Assembly: GCF_003286085.1 (NCBI RefSeq)
Contig: NW_020825298.1
Location: 2,790,001 to 2,854,000 of the forward strand
Length of the DNA stretch: 64,000 bases
Source: Drosophila persimilis
Taxonomy: Eukaryota > Arthropoda > Insecta > Diptera > Drosophilidae
Direction: 5' to 3'
In this document: in pieces, positions 1 to 13,951 of the stretch
Layout of the letters: each line of letters starts with the position of its first letter
Numbering within the stretch: position 1 is the first letter of the stretch
Translations under genes and position numbers: made by a program
Notes under the pieces: model-generated
What the model was told of the DNA's origin: nothing
The model's database searches: none
The model's input: the letters and a program-made list of their open reading frames with translations, nothing else

Positions 1-1870
1 TCGTATGTGTTCCCAAAACTAAAACTAGTTTTCACTTTTTGATGATGAAAAATCTGCTCTAAGTGGGGGTATTTATATTTATATAATTTCTTTTTCTTTC
101 GGGTTGAAAGGCTGGCTGGAAGTCTAGTTCGTGCCAGAGATCAGAGCAATTAGTGAGAGCTATTAGCTGTCAAAGTCATTAAGCCCGAAAGTGTCTCTGG
201 GGCGCCCTCCAATATGACAAATCGCAAAAGGCCTACGAGAAACATCAAGTGGATTTCATCTACTTCCACTTTCAGCCCATTCCAAGACATTCTTTGGGCC
301 AGCAAAGGTAATGAACACACCTTGTGCCGCGCTGGAGCTTTTTAGTATGCAAAATTCTCCAAGGTTGGAGCTTTAATTAATTCACACGCCAAAAGAGGAG
401 CAGCCGTCGTCGTCGGTGTCGGGGTCTCTTCCAAGCAATTGTATAATTAGTGTTGGGGCCATCTCTCTCTCTCTGTCTCCATCTGTAGCTGTATCTGTAT
501 CTACACTCTCACCCACAGTCCCGGGGCTTGGGGCACTCCTCCTTCGAAGGTGTTCAATTACACAAATGAATGCAGAGGAAAACGTCAAAAGCGAATTTCA
601 ACGAAAATATTTTCCACGCACAGCCTCAATAAATTTAAGTGTGCCACGAAGTGGGCGCTGACCAGCCGCGCCCCCCAAATACCCACCAAATTGTTTCATT
701 GATGGGCTTGAGTTGGGTAGCGGCACTCGAGTTCTGTTTTTCTTACAGAGGGTTTACTGGCCTTATCTCTGGGGTTTTACGCAGAAAGTTTCAGGTGGGA
801 ATACACCAGTACAGAGGAGACGTGTCTTACGTCAATGGCTCCTCGTTGAGCAGCTTGGGATGGAAGCATTGCTGGAGGTTTTTTCCCTTGCCCTCCTTGG
901 CATCCAAGGCACAGGCCAAGGCACACCAGAAAACAGTAAGAGATCTTCCTGGCTTCATATATTTGGACGTTGCACCATCAGGTGGCCCATTCGACACCAG
1001 CAGAAGGCTGTTGAGCGCGGATTCCAGGCAATAACAAAGCCCTCCTCGCGTCCAACCAACCGAGGGGCACTGCCGCACGACGCGTTAGCCGAACCGTTCG
1101 GAAAATGCAGGAAAGATAGGTGTTAGACTGGTATTCGAGGATACTTAGAAATAAACTTCCTCAAATTACTAGTTTACTATCATCATCAGTAAACTCAAGC
1201 CTGAAGTTGCGCTAATCAATTATTAAAATTATTCACATTAATATGCACTAAAATCCATATAAAATCTGACTTTTCTTAGGATTAAATGATAAAAAAATGG
1301 TATGGGAAAAAACGATGGTATGGGAATGAGCCAAAGTCTTGGCTCTACATATTTTTCTATATTTGATTTCTTATTGAAAATTGTTTAGAAATCATAAATT
1401 ATTATATTATTAGAGAATTTGAGACACAGATATATGATATATAGATATAGATAAATCTAATATATAATACATTAAAATGAAGACGACTTCAGCTTATCTT
1501 TTCTTGATAAACCTGTACCACTTTCTAGTGATGCAACCAACTGTACACCATTATAAGTTGCATGCCACAATTACACTTGAGCATTTCAGTCATTCTGTTA
1601 TTCTGCGATTCTGCCATGTGAAAGCCGCACGAAATCTGCATAATTCAGGTCACACGCATCTCGATTGCAAAATCGGCAATTTGGCCGAGGTTTCAACATA
1701 AACGAATGAAAAATGGAAATCTTCTTGTGTTTCTTTGGGCAGACACCACCCCCAAATGCCTCCAAGAGGGTCTCGGATTGTGTGATTGTTATTGCCGGTG
1801 GTATAACAACTTATCACACAGCTTGCCGCCGCTTTGGAGCTTCTTGCAACACCAGGCGCAATTTGCAATA

Positions 1871-1915
1871 GACAGAGACAGAGACAGAGAGAGAGAGAGA
1901 GAGAGAGACAGAGAC
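1871..1915. repeat. GA/GACA microsatellite
   Basis: A purine run of GACAGA and GA dinucleotides about 45 bp long. Such runs are common in fly DNA and can bind GAGA factor, but nothing else here points to a promoter. Confidence 0.8.
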
Positions 1916-2654
1916 CGACACTCGTAGAGACATAAACTGAAACTTGGACACCAAAAGCATATTGCAATTTTTTGGCTTTGTACCCTGGAAATGGAGGGAC
2001 TGTAAAGGGAGTCGAAAGATTGGAGGCGGGGTCTAGAGGGACATACTTTTAATAGAGTATGGAATGGTCTATTAAATATTAAAATACTACCTCTTATTAC
2101 TTTTATAAGAGGGATCGGTATACAGTGATTCCAATCCTTCTACAGCTATACCTTCCATAGGGCGAATCGCTGGACAATCGACCTCAGACTCTGCTCAAAA
2201 CTCAATCAAAATCAAGGTCTCACATATCCATTACGATCTTTCCAGGGTATCGTTACCCTCGTTACTTTTTCCCACTTGTATCTGCGGACCCTCCGCAGCA
2301 GCAAGTCATAAAAATAACAATAATAATAGAGCTAAAAAGTACATAAAAATGCCGTACAAATAAATTACTAGCGCCTCTTGTACATCTCACCTTTATATTT
2401 TTATGATTTAATATGGGAAAATGTTTTGTAAAATTACCAAAAAAAAGCAGCAAAAAAAAGCAGAAGCGAAATGAAAACAGATGCAGAGACACAGCCGACA
2501 CCCAGGTGGCGGGGGGCATGTGGCAGGGAGTGGGGAGTGGGGGACGAGAGTCTGGCAACACGTGAACAATATAATCGCAGAAATTGTTTCTTTTTTTTTT
2601 GCTGTTACTCTTCTGGCGGCTTTTCCCTGTTGGCTCTGCCTCTGTGCCACTCGA

Positions 2655-2683
2655 GCCGGGCCGGGCCGGGCCGGGCCGGGCCG
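2655..2683 (+). repeat. GGGCC pentamer repeat
   Basis: Five GGG tracts separated by CC loops (GGG at 2658, 2663, 2668, 2673 and 2678). The pattern meets the usual G-quadruplex rule of four G3 tracts with short loops on the + strand. A related, less perfect copy lies at 45447-45480. Confidence 0.8.
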
Positions 2684-4079
2684 TGCCCCGTCAGGTGTTT
2701 GTGTGTGGCATCGTTTATGGGGCAACAAGTGCTGCTCTGGCCGCAACTTGTTTGTTATTTGTTGTTGTTGAGGCATTTGTTGAAGCAACGTAATAGACAG
2801 CATTGCTGATAGCCTGTAAGCGGCAACAAAAGTATTTTCCAGGCAGTAGTTTTAATGGAAATTACTTGTATTTCGATGGGGCAGCTTTAAGAGTCGAAGT
2901 ATTTGAGGAAATCAGGGAAAACAAAGCATTAGAGGGGGAGAAAAACGATTTGGATAGCAAGCCTGAAAGGGATTGTTATATCTCTACTATATCCTCCTTT
3001 AGTTAAAGCCACCAAGAATATCCTTCCTCACCCTCCAGCACTTCTCTAGCCTCGAAAATGCTTTCCTTATGAATCCTACTCCCCTGAAAACGATTTGGTT
3101 TCACTATCCAACCATTTAAGAGATAGACAGAGAGCGACAGAAAAGAGGAAAGCAGGATGGTAGACAGAGAGAGAACTTGCCCCAAAGGTCTCGCCACTTT
3201 CAGCCTTTAAACGCTGCCACTTGCCGCAGACAAAACTAGGCCCAAAGTGTGGGGCTTTGGGCCCAAAAAGAGAAGAAAACTAATCAAGCCCCGCGGCTTT
3301 TGGCCGCAACTCCGCCATTAGGCGGGCGGGAAATGTAGGCCAAAATCAAGGCCCACATAAAAAGACGCTGCAGATGGGGGCTGGGTGTGCTGGGTGGATC
3401 ACGTTCTCTCTGGCCCGACAGCGTGGCCAAATCTCATCAATCAAAATCTTAGTGTGATAATAACGAGAGAGAAATCACAAAACATTTCTTTCCACTGGGA
3501 GCCCACTAACCTACAAATTTAGCCCAAGATGGGGCTGACGATGATGATGATGTGAGGAGAGACTTTGCTGACGTAATGTTCCGCCTGTCTGTCAGTCTGT
3601 CTGAGGCTTTTTCGGGTCTTTATCCTTCTGTCAGACAACGTCGCGCAATTTCCCATCCAGAAAAACCCTCGGGCTGGCCGCAGACAAATCGAAACTTCCG
3701 CCTTCGCCTCCACGTCCACGGCCTGTCCTGGGCCTTAATTTGAAAGTTAAGCGTTATAAACACGTTCATTTAACGCCGTGCCCCATGCCGAACCACTTTT
3801 GCCCTCCAGATACGTATCTGGGATCCAAAGCTAATGTTGCGCGATTTCGAAACACAAATTGCTGTCATTAAAATCATTTCAATGCGAATAAAAGTTTTGC
3901 AGCAAAAAACAGCAAAGGCATTACAAAAAAAGTAAGTAAGTAGAAAAGAAAATCAAATGAAAATGGAAATGAAAATGAAAATGGGTAGGCAAAACCACAG
4001 CAAAGATGGGGCAAGGGAGTGGAGTGGGGTCCACCAAATTGAAATTGTAATGAAATGGAAAGCAACAGAAAAAACTGAG

Positions 4080-4400
4080 GCCCTGCAATTAGACTCCAGC
4101 TTGAGAGCCAAATGAATGTAGATTTTAGTTCGGAAAAAAGTTCATAAATATCTCATTTGCGATTTCAAAGAACATATTGTAACGAGTGGGAGAGTAGGCC
4201 GAGTAGTAGCGAGTAATGAGTGACGTGTAGGCCATGCAATTAGACTTCAGCTTGAGAGCCAAAGGAAAGTAGACTTTAATTTGGAGAGAATTTCATAAAT
4301 AATATTGTAATGAACGGGAGATTAGGCCGAAGAGTAAAGAGTAACGAGTAGCGATTAACGAGTAACGATTGGCTAGTAAAGAGTAGCGAGTAACGAATAC
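4080..4400. repeat. diverged tandem duplication plus GAGTAACGAGTA-type repeats
   Basis: The block at 4080-4203 (starting GGCCCTGCAATTAGACT) is repeated with substitutions and small gaps at 4231-4345 (GGCCATGCAATTAGACT). Both run through 'CAGCTTGAGAGCCAAA' to a 'GAGTAGGCCGA / GATTAGGCCGA' end. From 4337 to 4400 a shorter 10-12 bp motif of the GAGTAACGAGTAGCG kind is iterated. No coding potential is seen. Confidence 0.75.
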
Positions 4401-5189
4401 GCTGTCATTTGGCTGGAATTAGTCAGTCGGAGCTCCCAGTATTTTCAAAACGGAACCTAAGATCCCCTCGGCAACAAGGCCTTCTTCCTCTGTCTCTGAA
4501 CTACGAACCGTAGAATAATGACAATATTTTCTCTTTAGAGGCCATAGAAATTTGGGCTGTGCCATGAAGGGACCTATGAACTCGTGGGTGGGGTTTCTAG
4601 GGGTATATTTTTACGAGTTTTCATTCTTACAATTCCGCTCCACCAAGATATCAATTAACTGATTAGGAACGGAATAAGCCAAGCAAATGCTTTGTGGTCT
4701 TGTCCCAGAATTTGCCTTGACATGAGCTTGAAAGCATGTCCCCAGCGGAAACGGAAGCCCCATTCGCCAGGGAGATCATTGTGTTGACCAGAGTAATGCC
4801 TCAATTTAAATTGCAATTGTTGGCAACTTCAGATGCACACACACACACCACCACACATACAGTCCGTGTCATAAATGTCGGCAAACAAACGAAATGAACT
4901 GGAGCAGGACACGTCTCTCATCTCAGGATGGGATTTTGCGAGCCACAATCCACAGAATCCACAGAATCCAGAATCCTAATCCCACTTCAGCCAGCGGGAG
5001 GTTTGGCATGAGAGATGCCTGCGGATGGCTGCTGGGGAATGACTTCAGCTATAAAATTGGAAAACGCCAACCGCACAGACACCCGGGAAGAACCCACCGG
5101 ATAGACACACACTTGACATCAGCGTCGTTGCGTTTGACAAGAAAACTGATTTGTCATTGCCGTAATGAGCTCGGGGCTTTGGCCGGGAC

Positions 5190-5215
5190 TTGGTTTGGTT
5201 TGGTTTGGTTTGGTT
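5190..5215 (+). repeat. TTTGG pentamer microsatellite
   Basis: About five tandem copies of TGGTT/TTTGG. Confidence 0.85.
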
Positions 5216-8200
5216 AGTCGTACCTCAATGAGAAAGCAAAAGTACGTAAAGTATAAAATGCAATAACCATTTGCCATTAAAAACAAGCGTACGTGTAGGA
5301 GAAAGATTCCATAAAACAGGAGACGCCAGACGGCAGACACCAGACACCAGAAGAGTGTGGCGAAAGGTGAGGCCAAGGAGTTTGTATAGAAAAATAAAGA
5401 TATAATGAGAGAAATCAAAGGGAAAAGCACAGATATATTAAGTACAATGTCCACGCTCCAACTACGAATTCTGAAAAAGAAATATTTGGCTCACCTTTTT
5501 CGAATGCAGCCTGCCAAGGGCGACTGTGACATCACCATGGGGGGTCTGCTGCACGTATATTCCCCGCAATTCTGTTGCAATTTTCTCATTAATCCCCCCA
5601 TAAACTTCCGACAGGGAGTCAGCAACAGAGTACAAGTATAAGGATGTATCTACCAGATCAAAAGGGCTTGTGATGTGCAGCAAAATCGTTCAGGAGTTGA
5701 CGTCAATGAAAGCAGAGTTTGAAGGGGAGATGGGTAGTCTTTGAAAGAAGATAGGGAGAGATACGCTATAACATTTGTAAGCTCTAGAGTACAGAACTCC
5801 CTGAGGATATGTAAAAACAAACTTAAATTTATTTGTTTTTATTGATTTACCAAATTGATCGAATTATAGGTCTGAGTTCTGTCTTCTCGTCAGTTCTTAA
5901 AACAGTTAAATGCCCATTAGGCTGGCTTGAAATGGAATCATTATTGAATTCCCGTTCTTATATATGTATGTATATGCCTCACCTCAGGTGCTGACTTGAT
6001 TACTTGTCAGTGTGGCAGTGGATGCTCCATGGATGCCAGAATGGAGCTTGTTATACAACCATACTCGTGCAGACACACATTCGTACGCATTGCCGCAAGG
6101 TCAACAGGGTCGCAGTGCATTTAAGCGTTGTGGCAAGCACACCCACCCACACACACACCCAGCAGCTAACTAACTAAAACTGGAGAAGAGCTTGCCAGAG
6201 AGAGAGGGAGAGACGAGGAGATGGAGGGAGTGGTTTGTATACACAGAGGTAGAGGTGGGAGGGCCCAACCTTTGGGTACTAATAAATTCAGCTCATGAAC
6301 TGCAGCTCCGGTAAGAGCATCGCATCCCATCCCGCATCCCACTCGTACGAGAATACCACTGCAATTACCGAGTGGTAAGCGACAGGCGAATGAGCTACGA
6401 GCACAAACAAGTGCTTTCCTCAGCCACTCTGAAAAGTTTTGCACCACTTCACGCACTCGTCGCATTAAAATTAAAATTAAAATCAAAATAATGTTAATTA
6501 TTTCGCAGCGAGAATTGGCACAGTTTGTTTGGATTAACTTGTTCCAATTTGGAGTGGAGTTCCAACTGAAAACAAAACTGTAGCCAGCATACTCGAAACA
6601 CGTTCTATATTGCAATGCGGTTGGGCGACAATGGATTCTGGGCCGGCATCCGGTTCGGGCTCGGTTCGGGCTCTGTTCTGGTCCCGTTCTGGCCTGGCTC
6701 TGCCTCTGGTTTTGGCCGCGTTCACAACTGTCAGCAGCCAACGGTAGCGCATCGATGATGGCCTGGTCGGGTTGGGTTTAGTCGGGTTGAGTCGGGTTTG
6801 TCTTCACTGGCTCTGGCTCTATGGCCCCTTTGCTGTCGTCTGGCCATGTCAGCAATTAGATTACAGAGTCTCTTCGGATCTGATTGTGTGTTATTTAGAA
6901 GAACCAGGGCTGGCCTGTGTACTCTTTGGTGGCTGATGAACGCTGAATATGAGTTGGACTACTCGATAATAATAATTACTGGATATAATTAAATGGAATT
7001 TTATTGACTTTGAAGTTTCCCAATATTTGAGTGTTTAAAATTGTGTACGGATGATGATAATTATGAAATTAATATTAAAAAAAAATGTGTAGAAAATACT
7101 TAATACTGAAATATTGTTTTTATTTTTTTTTTAGTTTTTCCTAGTGCTGGGAGCGATTACATAATATGTATTTGTTTAACGGAATTTTATTACGAAAAAT
7201 GTAAATAAAATACGAGATCTCAATCGGAAAAATAATTCAAAATGTTGTATTTTTTTTTTATTTTATTTTTTTTTAGTGTCGTTAACAAAAACAAGATTTC
7301 TATTTTAATGGCGTTGTATGACAAAAATGATAAAAAATTAAGAGATCTCAGTCGAGAAAAATATTTGATTTTATTTTTTAAAATTTTTTTTTATACACAT
7401 TTTTATTTATTTATTGTTTATATTTAATTTTCTTTATGTTATATTTTTTATATTGATGAAAATTTCATTCCCCACGTGCCTCCCTGGCATGTGTGATAAT
7501 AAATATTTTCTAAGGCTATCGTCAGCCCTGTCATGGCCAGAGTATGCACCTGCCTGCACCTGCCTGCTGACCGGGTCTTGTTTAGTTAACTGCATGTATT
7601 TTTTCTAGAGAGAGGGAGGGGGATGTCGTGGAGAAGAGCAACTGTCGCATCTGTAGTTGCTGCATTTGCATGGCAGCTGTCGCTGGCACAGTTACACATA
7701 CGACGCGTTGTACATGTCGCTCATATGCCGCATGCCGCATGCCAACGCCCACCAACCACCAACCTACCACCCACAAAGCCGCACTATCCACCGCCCACTC
7801 TTGTTTGCGCACACGGCAACGTGTTGCATGCAAATGAATTCCGTGTTCCGTGCCTCGTTTCGTTCCTGTTGCGACTGTCATTCTTGTTTGCTTCTATCTC
7901 TATCGCTTCCTCTCGTGCCCGCCTCTCTCTCGCTCTGCCTGGCACCGCTTGGCCCTGATTTATGGCCATGGCCAGACGTTGCCGATTGTCGCCGCCTTCT
8001 GGTTACGCATGATTCCACCGAATTTGCCTGCGTGGGCGGCACAACACGAAATATTGTTTGCGAACAGCACAGCACACAATTTTAGCGAACAATTCTTAAT
8101 TAATTTCTGGATTTTGGGAATTGCAATTTCAATTTGAATTTTAGTTTGCGGGAAAAGCTGCCAAAGTGGCTGTGATTCTGCAGAAATGATATAATTAATA

Positions 8201-11090
8201 TCGCATCAGCTTTGGGGAATGCCCCAGCAGGGCATCAGGTAGGGCATTCCCCTACCATCAGAAGACATAATCGAAATGAAATCAAGAATTTTGCCAGCTA
8301 AATGCTCAACCTTTTGACTGAAAGCAATTCAAGTTAATTGGTTGGCTTTGAGCTTATCCACTCTATACGAGTATATTGTGGGCTATTTCGCAATGATTCT
8401 TTGACCATTAAACGGGAATAATGTTTGGCTCTTACCCGAGTGCAGTTGAAATGGCTTGTAATTAAGAATGGCATTTAGTTTCCTGCAGCCGGCAGCCGGC
8501 AGGCAGCATCCACTCGAGTGCCCGTCACACAATCATAAATATTTAACAAATTACTACTCGCATACTTTTTAAATTTAATTAACATTTTAAATGCGCAAAA
8601 CTGACTCCGAATGGCAGGCGGCAGGAGGCACACATGGGGGAGGGGGAGAGAGGGAGAGAAGGAGGGAGCTCAAACAAATAAAGCCCGGAGTGTGGGAAAT
8701 GGACCCCTGCCAAAGCGACGGGTAAATTTAAATAAAACGTATAAAATACAAGAAGCGTGCTCTTTATGACTCCCCCTAGAACCCACTCGCCTTTCTCCAC
8801 TATCCCTGTGTCCTGTACTACCCACACAACACACGACCAACTTGTATACGGCCATCAAAATGCGATCCAGGGCGGGGGAGCCAGGGAGCCCTCAGAGCGC
8901 CAATTACACGGGGCCCAGTCATAAAAATAAAAAGCAAATAAATACACTTAAAGCAAGGCACGGCCGGAGTCAGTGCCACACTCCAGGCTCCACGCTCCAC
9001 GCTCCACTCTCAGCTCGGGCAAAGTTCGGTGGCAAAAGCCAAAAATGAAAGGCGGCGACTAGGTGGCCTCACAAACACGCACGGGCTACAGTGGGCTATC
9101 GAGATGGGGTTTCGGGAGAGAGAGATGAAACAGAGATCGAGGACTCGGAATAAGGAGGGTTTTGTATAGGTCCTACGAACCAGGAAAAGGGACGATTCTA
9201 CGATTAATACCTTGGTAAATCTCTCTTTAGAGTAATGCCAATGAATCAGTTGTGGGAGAGAGACGATGTAATAGCTCTTTATTCTTCGGACAGGACATTG
9301 CCTTCTCGATGAGCCATTCAGAATGATCGAGCTTCGATCTACATCCACTTTTTCAGTGGCCGTATATTCGGTATTATTCTAGTGAGGTCGTAGGGATGCC
9401 GTACTGGCTGATAGGTGACAGTTTTCTCATAATCATTGATTATAGATCTGTCTTCTTTCTATAGGATGTATGTATATGTACCCTTACCTTATTCAAATGG
9501 AGTAACTCCTGGCCCTAGCACCCATCACTCACCCACTTTTAAGAGCCATCTTTGATCCATTCGCCCCACTGTACTGTACTGCGGTTGGTTCGCCGTTTTG
9601 CAGCTTGGCGCTGGCATAAATCAAGCTATTTAAATGGACATTTCTCGGAATGAAAAGCGAGGTCCGGTCCGCCTCCGCGTCCGCCTCCACGTCCGAGTCA
9701 CTCTGGCTGTTGGTTGGCTGTTTTCCTCCAGATTCTGGGGCTGCTGCTGCTGGGATGGTTTCTGCGTGGAGTAATTACAATTACACCTGGACCACAGTTG
9801 GTGCAAAGGCAAGGACCCCCCTCTCTCTCCCACTCTTCCTTCCAGCGCGTGCCATTGCAGTAAATTATAATTACACTCAGTCAAAAGTTGACTTTTATTA
9901 AATTTTATTTGTACTGCTTAAAATGTCATTACGCACGAGGGACCAAGGCTAATTGTGTGTGGGATAAGAAAGGTCAGCCACCATCGTAGGCAATATCATT
10001 ATCATTAGAGAAGGGAAACCACACATCAGGACAAAAAGATAGACAATGGGAGATGCCATGCCATTTCTGGCTTTGATTTGTTAGCAATTTATTTTGTCAT
10101 TGTCGTCAGTTTGAGTTGAAATAAACGTTTTCTCCCCCTAGCCATCCAAACGGAAGACAGAAAACAAACCAGAGACAGTGACTGACGTTTATCACGACAT
10201 TGGACATTGGGGCACGATTTGTCAGAGCCCCCAAACCAGACCATAGCCGAGCGGAAAATCCAGAATGGTGTCAGCGTCCGACGAACAACCGAAATTCACT
10301 TTTTATTTGGCAGACAAAAGCCCGTTGCTTACATGGGCTATGGCCAGGCATTCGGCATTCGGCATTTCCCCGCAAAACTCGGTGTCCATAAATAATCAAT
10401 CAGCGGAAGAGTGTACGGAAATATATATTTTCAGCTTTTGATGCTGATGATGATGATGGTTTTCGGGTGGAGCTGGAGCTGGGGCTACGGTAGATTAGCG
10501 GAATCTGGCGGCATCTGCAAGCGCGTTTATTTTTCATTTCATATTTCTTGGCCAACACCTTCCACCAACGGACAGTGCGTATCATGGCTATATCGGGCAT
10601 TAAATAAAATATTTGTAACTCAAAAATACATCTTGTGCAACGAGTATAATCGCCTTACAGTTATGGCACGCACTGCACAAGTAAAAACTGTGCTAAAAGT
10701 CAGTGTGTCAAATTGTTGACCCAGTCGTAAGACTTGAAAATTTTTGCAAAACTTGAATTTGCATAAAGATTTATTTTTCCCATTTTTCTCTCTGCTTTTT
10801 TGTGCGCTTGATGGTCAAACACGTTTTTGGCATGAGCGAGTCGCATAACAGCAAATAAAATGGGAAGATGGGCAATGCTAATAAATAAATATTAGTGCCA
10901 GAAAAAACATTTTAAAGATGTAATAAACATAACAGAGAGGCCTTAAGTTGATGAACATCTGATGTGCTCAGGGAAGTGCGCTGCTGCTGCGCTGCCGCTC
11001 ACGTACACGCGTGTAACAGTGATCGATTCCACAGCCTGCTGCCCACGCACACAAACGCACGTGGCGACCGCTGATCTACAGCCAGTTCTG

Positions 11091-11252
11091 TAAATGTTAA
11101 ACTGTTAGCGTCGCCAGTTCTGTTATCGTTAGCAACATGCAGTTCTTAACAGAAAGCAGTTCCGTTATCATTCAAACACTAGCAGAATGCAGTTCTGTAA
11201 GTTAACACTTTAACAAGCGTTAACAGAAGAGAGGTCTCCTTCTGTTAGAAGA
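11091..11252. repeat. cluster of CAGTTCTGTTA / TAACAGAA motifs
   Basis: CAGTTCTG or a one-base variant occurs at about 11093, 11115, 11140, 11157 and 11190, at irregular 17-33 bp spacing. It is interleaved with CTGTTA and its complement TAACAG near 11102, 11120, 11147, 11220 and 11242. The irregular spacing looks more like a clustered binding-site array or an old degenerate minisatellite than a fresh repeat. CTGTTA-type sequence contains the core seen in Myb-class sites, but I cannot assign a factor. Confidence 0.5.
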
Positions 11253-11698
11253 AAAAACCCTAATGAGAGGCATCGAAAGCTAAGGCTAATTTCGCATTCA
11301 ATAAAATTCTTTTTAAAGCAGTGCAAAAGCAAATTCAAAGCCCTCTTCTGTGATTTACTTTAAGAACTTTCATTGTCCTTCCTGTTCGTTTACATATTTT
11401 CTTTCATAAATAAAAATAAAATAAAATAAAACCGACTGACAAATTTCCAAGTCTCTTAGCAATAACAATATAAAACGAAATCCAAATAAATAAAATACTG
11501 AAATACGAGCACAAAAGGAAACGAGGGGAAAAAGCCCTTGAGGGTGAGGGGGGGCTGGCTGGCTGTGTCATAGAATTTTGCGCTCAACTGTTGACTGACT
11601 TCAACTGATTTTCAGCTGTGACTTCTTCAGAAAAAGATACTAAATGTTTCGGAAATGGCAATGCATGCCCGGATGCCCGGATGCATTTTGTGTGAGCC

Positions 11699-11720
11699 AC
11701 ACACACACACACACACACAC
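11699..11720. repeat. CA dinucleotide microsatellite
   Basis: Eleven CA units in a row, flanked by non-repetitive sequence. Confidence 0.9.
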
Positions 11721-13951
11721 AAATACTTGTACGTATGTATGTAAGTCGGGTGGTGCCACAGATGGCTTTGGCCTGGCAGCTCGCGCTCATCTCATCAACA
11801 GCCAATGCCTTCGACTGCAATTTGGGGCTGCATGACTAAGACAGAGCAAGGGGTGCGAGGGGCAGAGCGGGTAGGGGGGTGTAAAGAACAAGTGAGATAG
11901 ATACAAGTCGAGTGCACAGTTCAGTGCTCTTCATATTGCCTCTGGGTTCGTGTTGCTGCTTGTGCTGCTGTTTTAATACCCTGTACAAGAGGGGTGGTTA
12001 GGACTTGGAGAAGGGGAGACCATTCTTGGTAGTAGAAGGTACGGTAAAGTACACAAATTCCACAGACGATATCAAATCAAAGCTATTAAACATTATTCTT
12101 TCAAGGAGTGCAAATACAGTGTATTCCTTAGTACGAGTATAAGATATCTTTCCTTTATAGAGCCGTACAGCAATTGATCTGGGACAAAAGGGCATACCCA
12201 TTTCCGAATATATAACTGAAACGATTTGCAGACTCTGAAAAATACAGGGCATCCCTTAGTCTGGACTCCTCTGTCCTTTCAAGTGTTTCTTTTTGCAATC
12301 ACAACTGTTTCAGCAATCTAACGATGTCAATGATTTTCTTCCGATTCTCATAGCAAAAAAAAACATTGAATTTTCGGTGTTTCACTTTAATTTGATTTAA
12401 ATTTTCCTTTTTCCTCGTCCTCTCTGGCTCTCTGCCTCTCTCTTTCGTGCTGTGTGAATTTTCTTGAAGCTTTCTGTGCGATTCGTTTGACTATTATTCA
12501 ATTTCAGTTTGTGAAAAGTGGCTTAAGGATTTTCCACAAAAATTATCAAGAGCAAATCTAGGGAAATACAATTTAAGCAATTCAATACAATTCCATGCAC
12601 AATAAATATTCCCTGTTGCAAGGCGGCACGTTTCTGGAGTTCATCTTCATCGATGCCTGTCGATATTTCACTTATGTCGGCTTTGTATAGGCTTTTATTA
12701 CGCATACGCAGCGATGTCTGCACTTGAAAATAGGAAATATTTGTACTGCACAGAAATAGAGGAAGAAGAAGAGCAGAAAAAGAAAAAACTGTCAAAATGC
12801 AAGACACAAATAAATAAATGCCAAAATATATTTCTGCAGCTAGTTGTCAGCACAAAACATAAGCAGGAAGGAAATTATGAAACCCAGAAGAAGCGACAGC
12901 AAAAAAGGCAGCCCAGCAGCAGCACAGCAGCCCCACATCCTGGGGAAAAACTTATATAAATTGTGAGCTCTCGCCGGGTCTTCGGTGGCCGTGAGTGTGC
13001 AAATTCCTTTCGGCTTTTGTCTAGCTCCGCTCGCATTTTATAATGTGCATATTTTATGGCATGTTTATGTGTTTCCCTAAAACCCAACCAACAAAAAACA
13101 ACTGCCAGAAAGCGTGCAAGTGCACAAAAAATGCAACAAGTCTGCTGGCGAATACTTTTTTTGGGTTGAGTCTAGAGATGATAGCCGTCTGAGGAAGTGA
13201 ACACGGTATTTGAATTGTAAATGTTTGTGGGATAAGCAGTTGCTTTCGGGGGATCTCTAAGGATGGAGGGCTTTCAAAGGTGAACCTAATATACTTTGAA
13301 TGAGGTTCGTTTTATCACCATTTGAAGGGCAGAAATGTGCAGAAGTATGCTCCATTGAGGCACTATTTGATTGCATATGATTACGTTGCCATCTCTAACG
13401 TGGCTTTCCGCACTGTCGCTGGCAGAAGCCAAAATAAAATACAACACCCGAAAAAGGTCTCAACAATGCACTGAGCAAAAAGTTATAACAATAATGACAA
13501 TAACTATAAAAAGAACAAGGAACGAGGAACAGGGAACAGGAAAGGAGAGAGCAACTCCAACACTTGAGCTTTGGAGTGTCACAGGAAATTTGCATATTTT
13601 ATTAGCCTGGCAGATGACAAATTTAGACCGGCTTTTGGATTGCACTTCTCCTCTGCCTCTCCACCTCTAGTCGCACATTCATTTCTCTTATTGCATTCCC
13701 TGTCAAAGTCATTTGCGGGCGGAAAAAAGATTTTATTAACTAATCTGTCATTTGGCGTGAATGTCCCACGGACGGAATGTTGAAAAGTCACTGGGTCTGG
13801 TTCTGGGCTCCTGGGCTCCTGGGATCCGGTTGCCGCACGCAAAGTGCAATTTCCGCCGGAAATGTGAGAGGGCTTCTGTAATCTAATTTTAATGATTTCG
13901 CTTTGGCTTCTGCTTCAGCTTTTGCCCTGCACTTTTTCCCCTGATTCACAG

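Larger units (their letters stand above)
1..13951. other. gene-free stretch, left part
   Basis: I see no coding gene here. Open frames on both strands are short and read as low-complexity peptides from GA, CA, GGGCC, TTTGG and T-rich tracts. The stretch is A/T-rich with purine-rich tracts (about 1870-1915, 3950-3990, 8635-8670) and a very T-rich block at 7235-7450. This looks like intergenic or large-intron DNA of a fly. Enhancers, small RNAs or tiny exons could be present and would not be visible to me. Confidence 0.6.

Noticed and set aside
6166-6741. 191-codon - strand frame
   Set aside because: The N-terminal part is low-complexity Arg/Gln/Pro from a GGTTCGGGCTC-type repeat, and the rest has no domain or coding bias.
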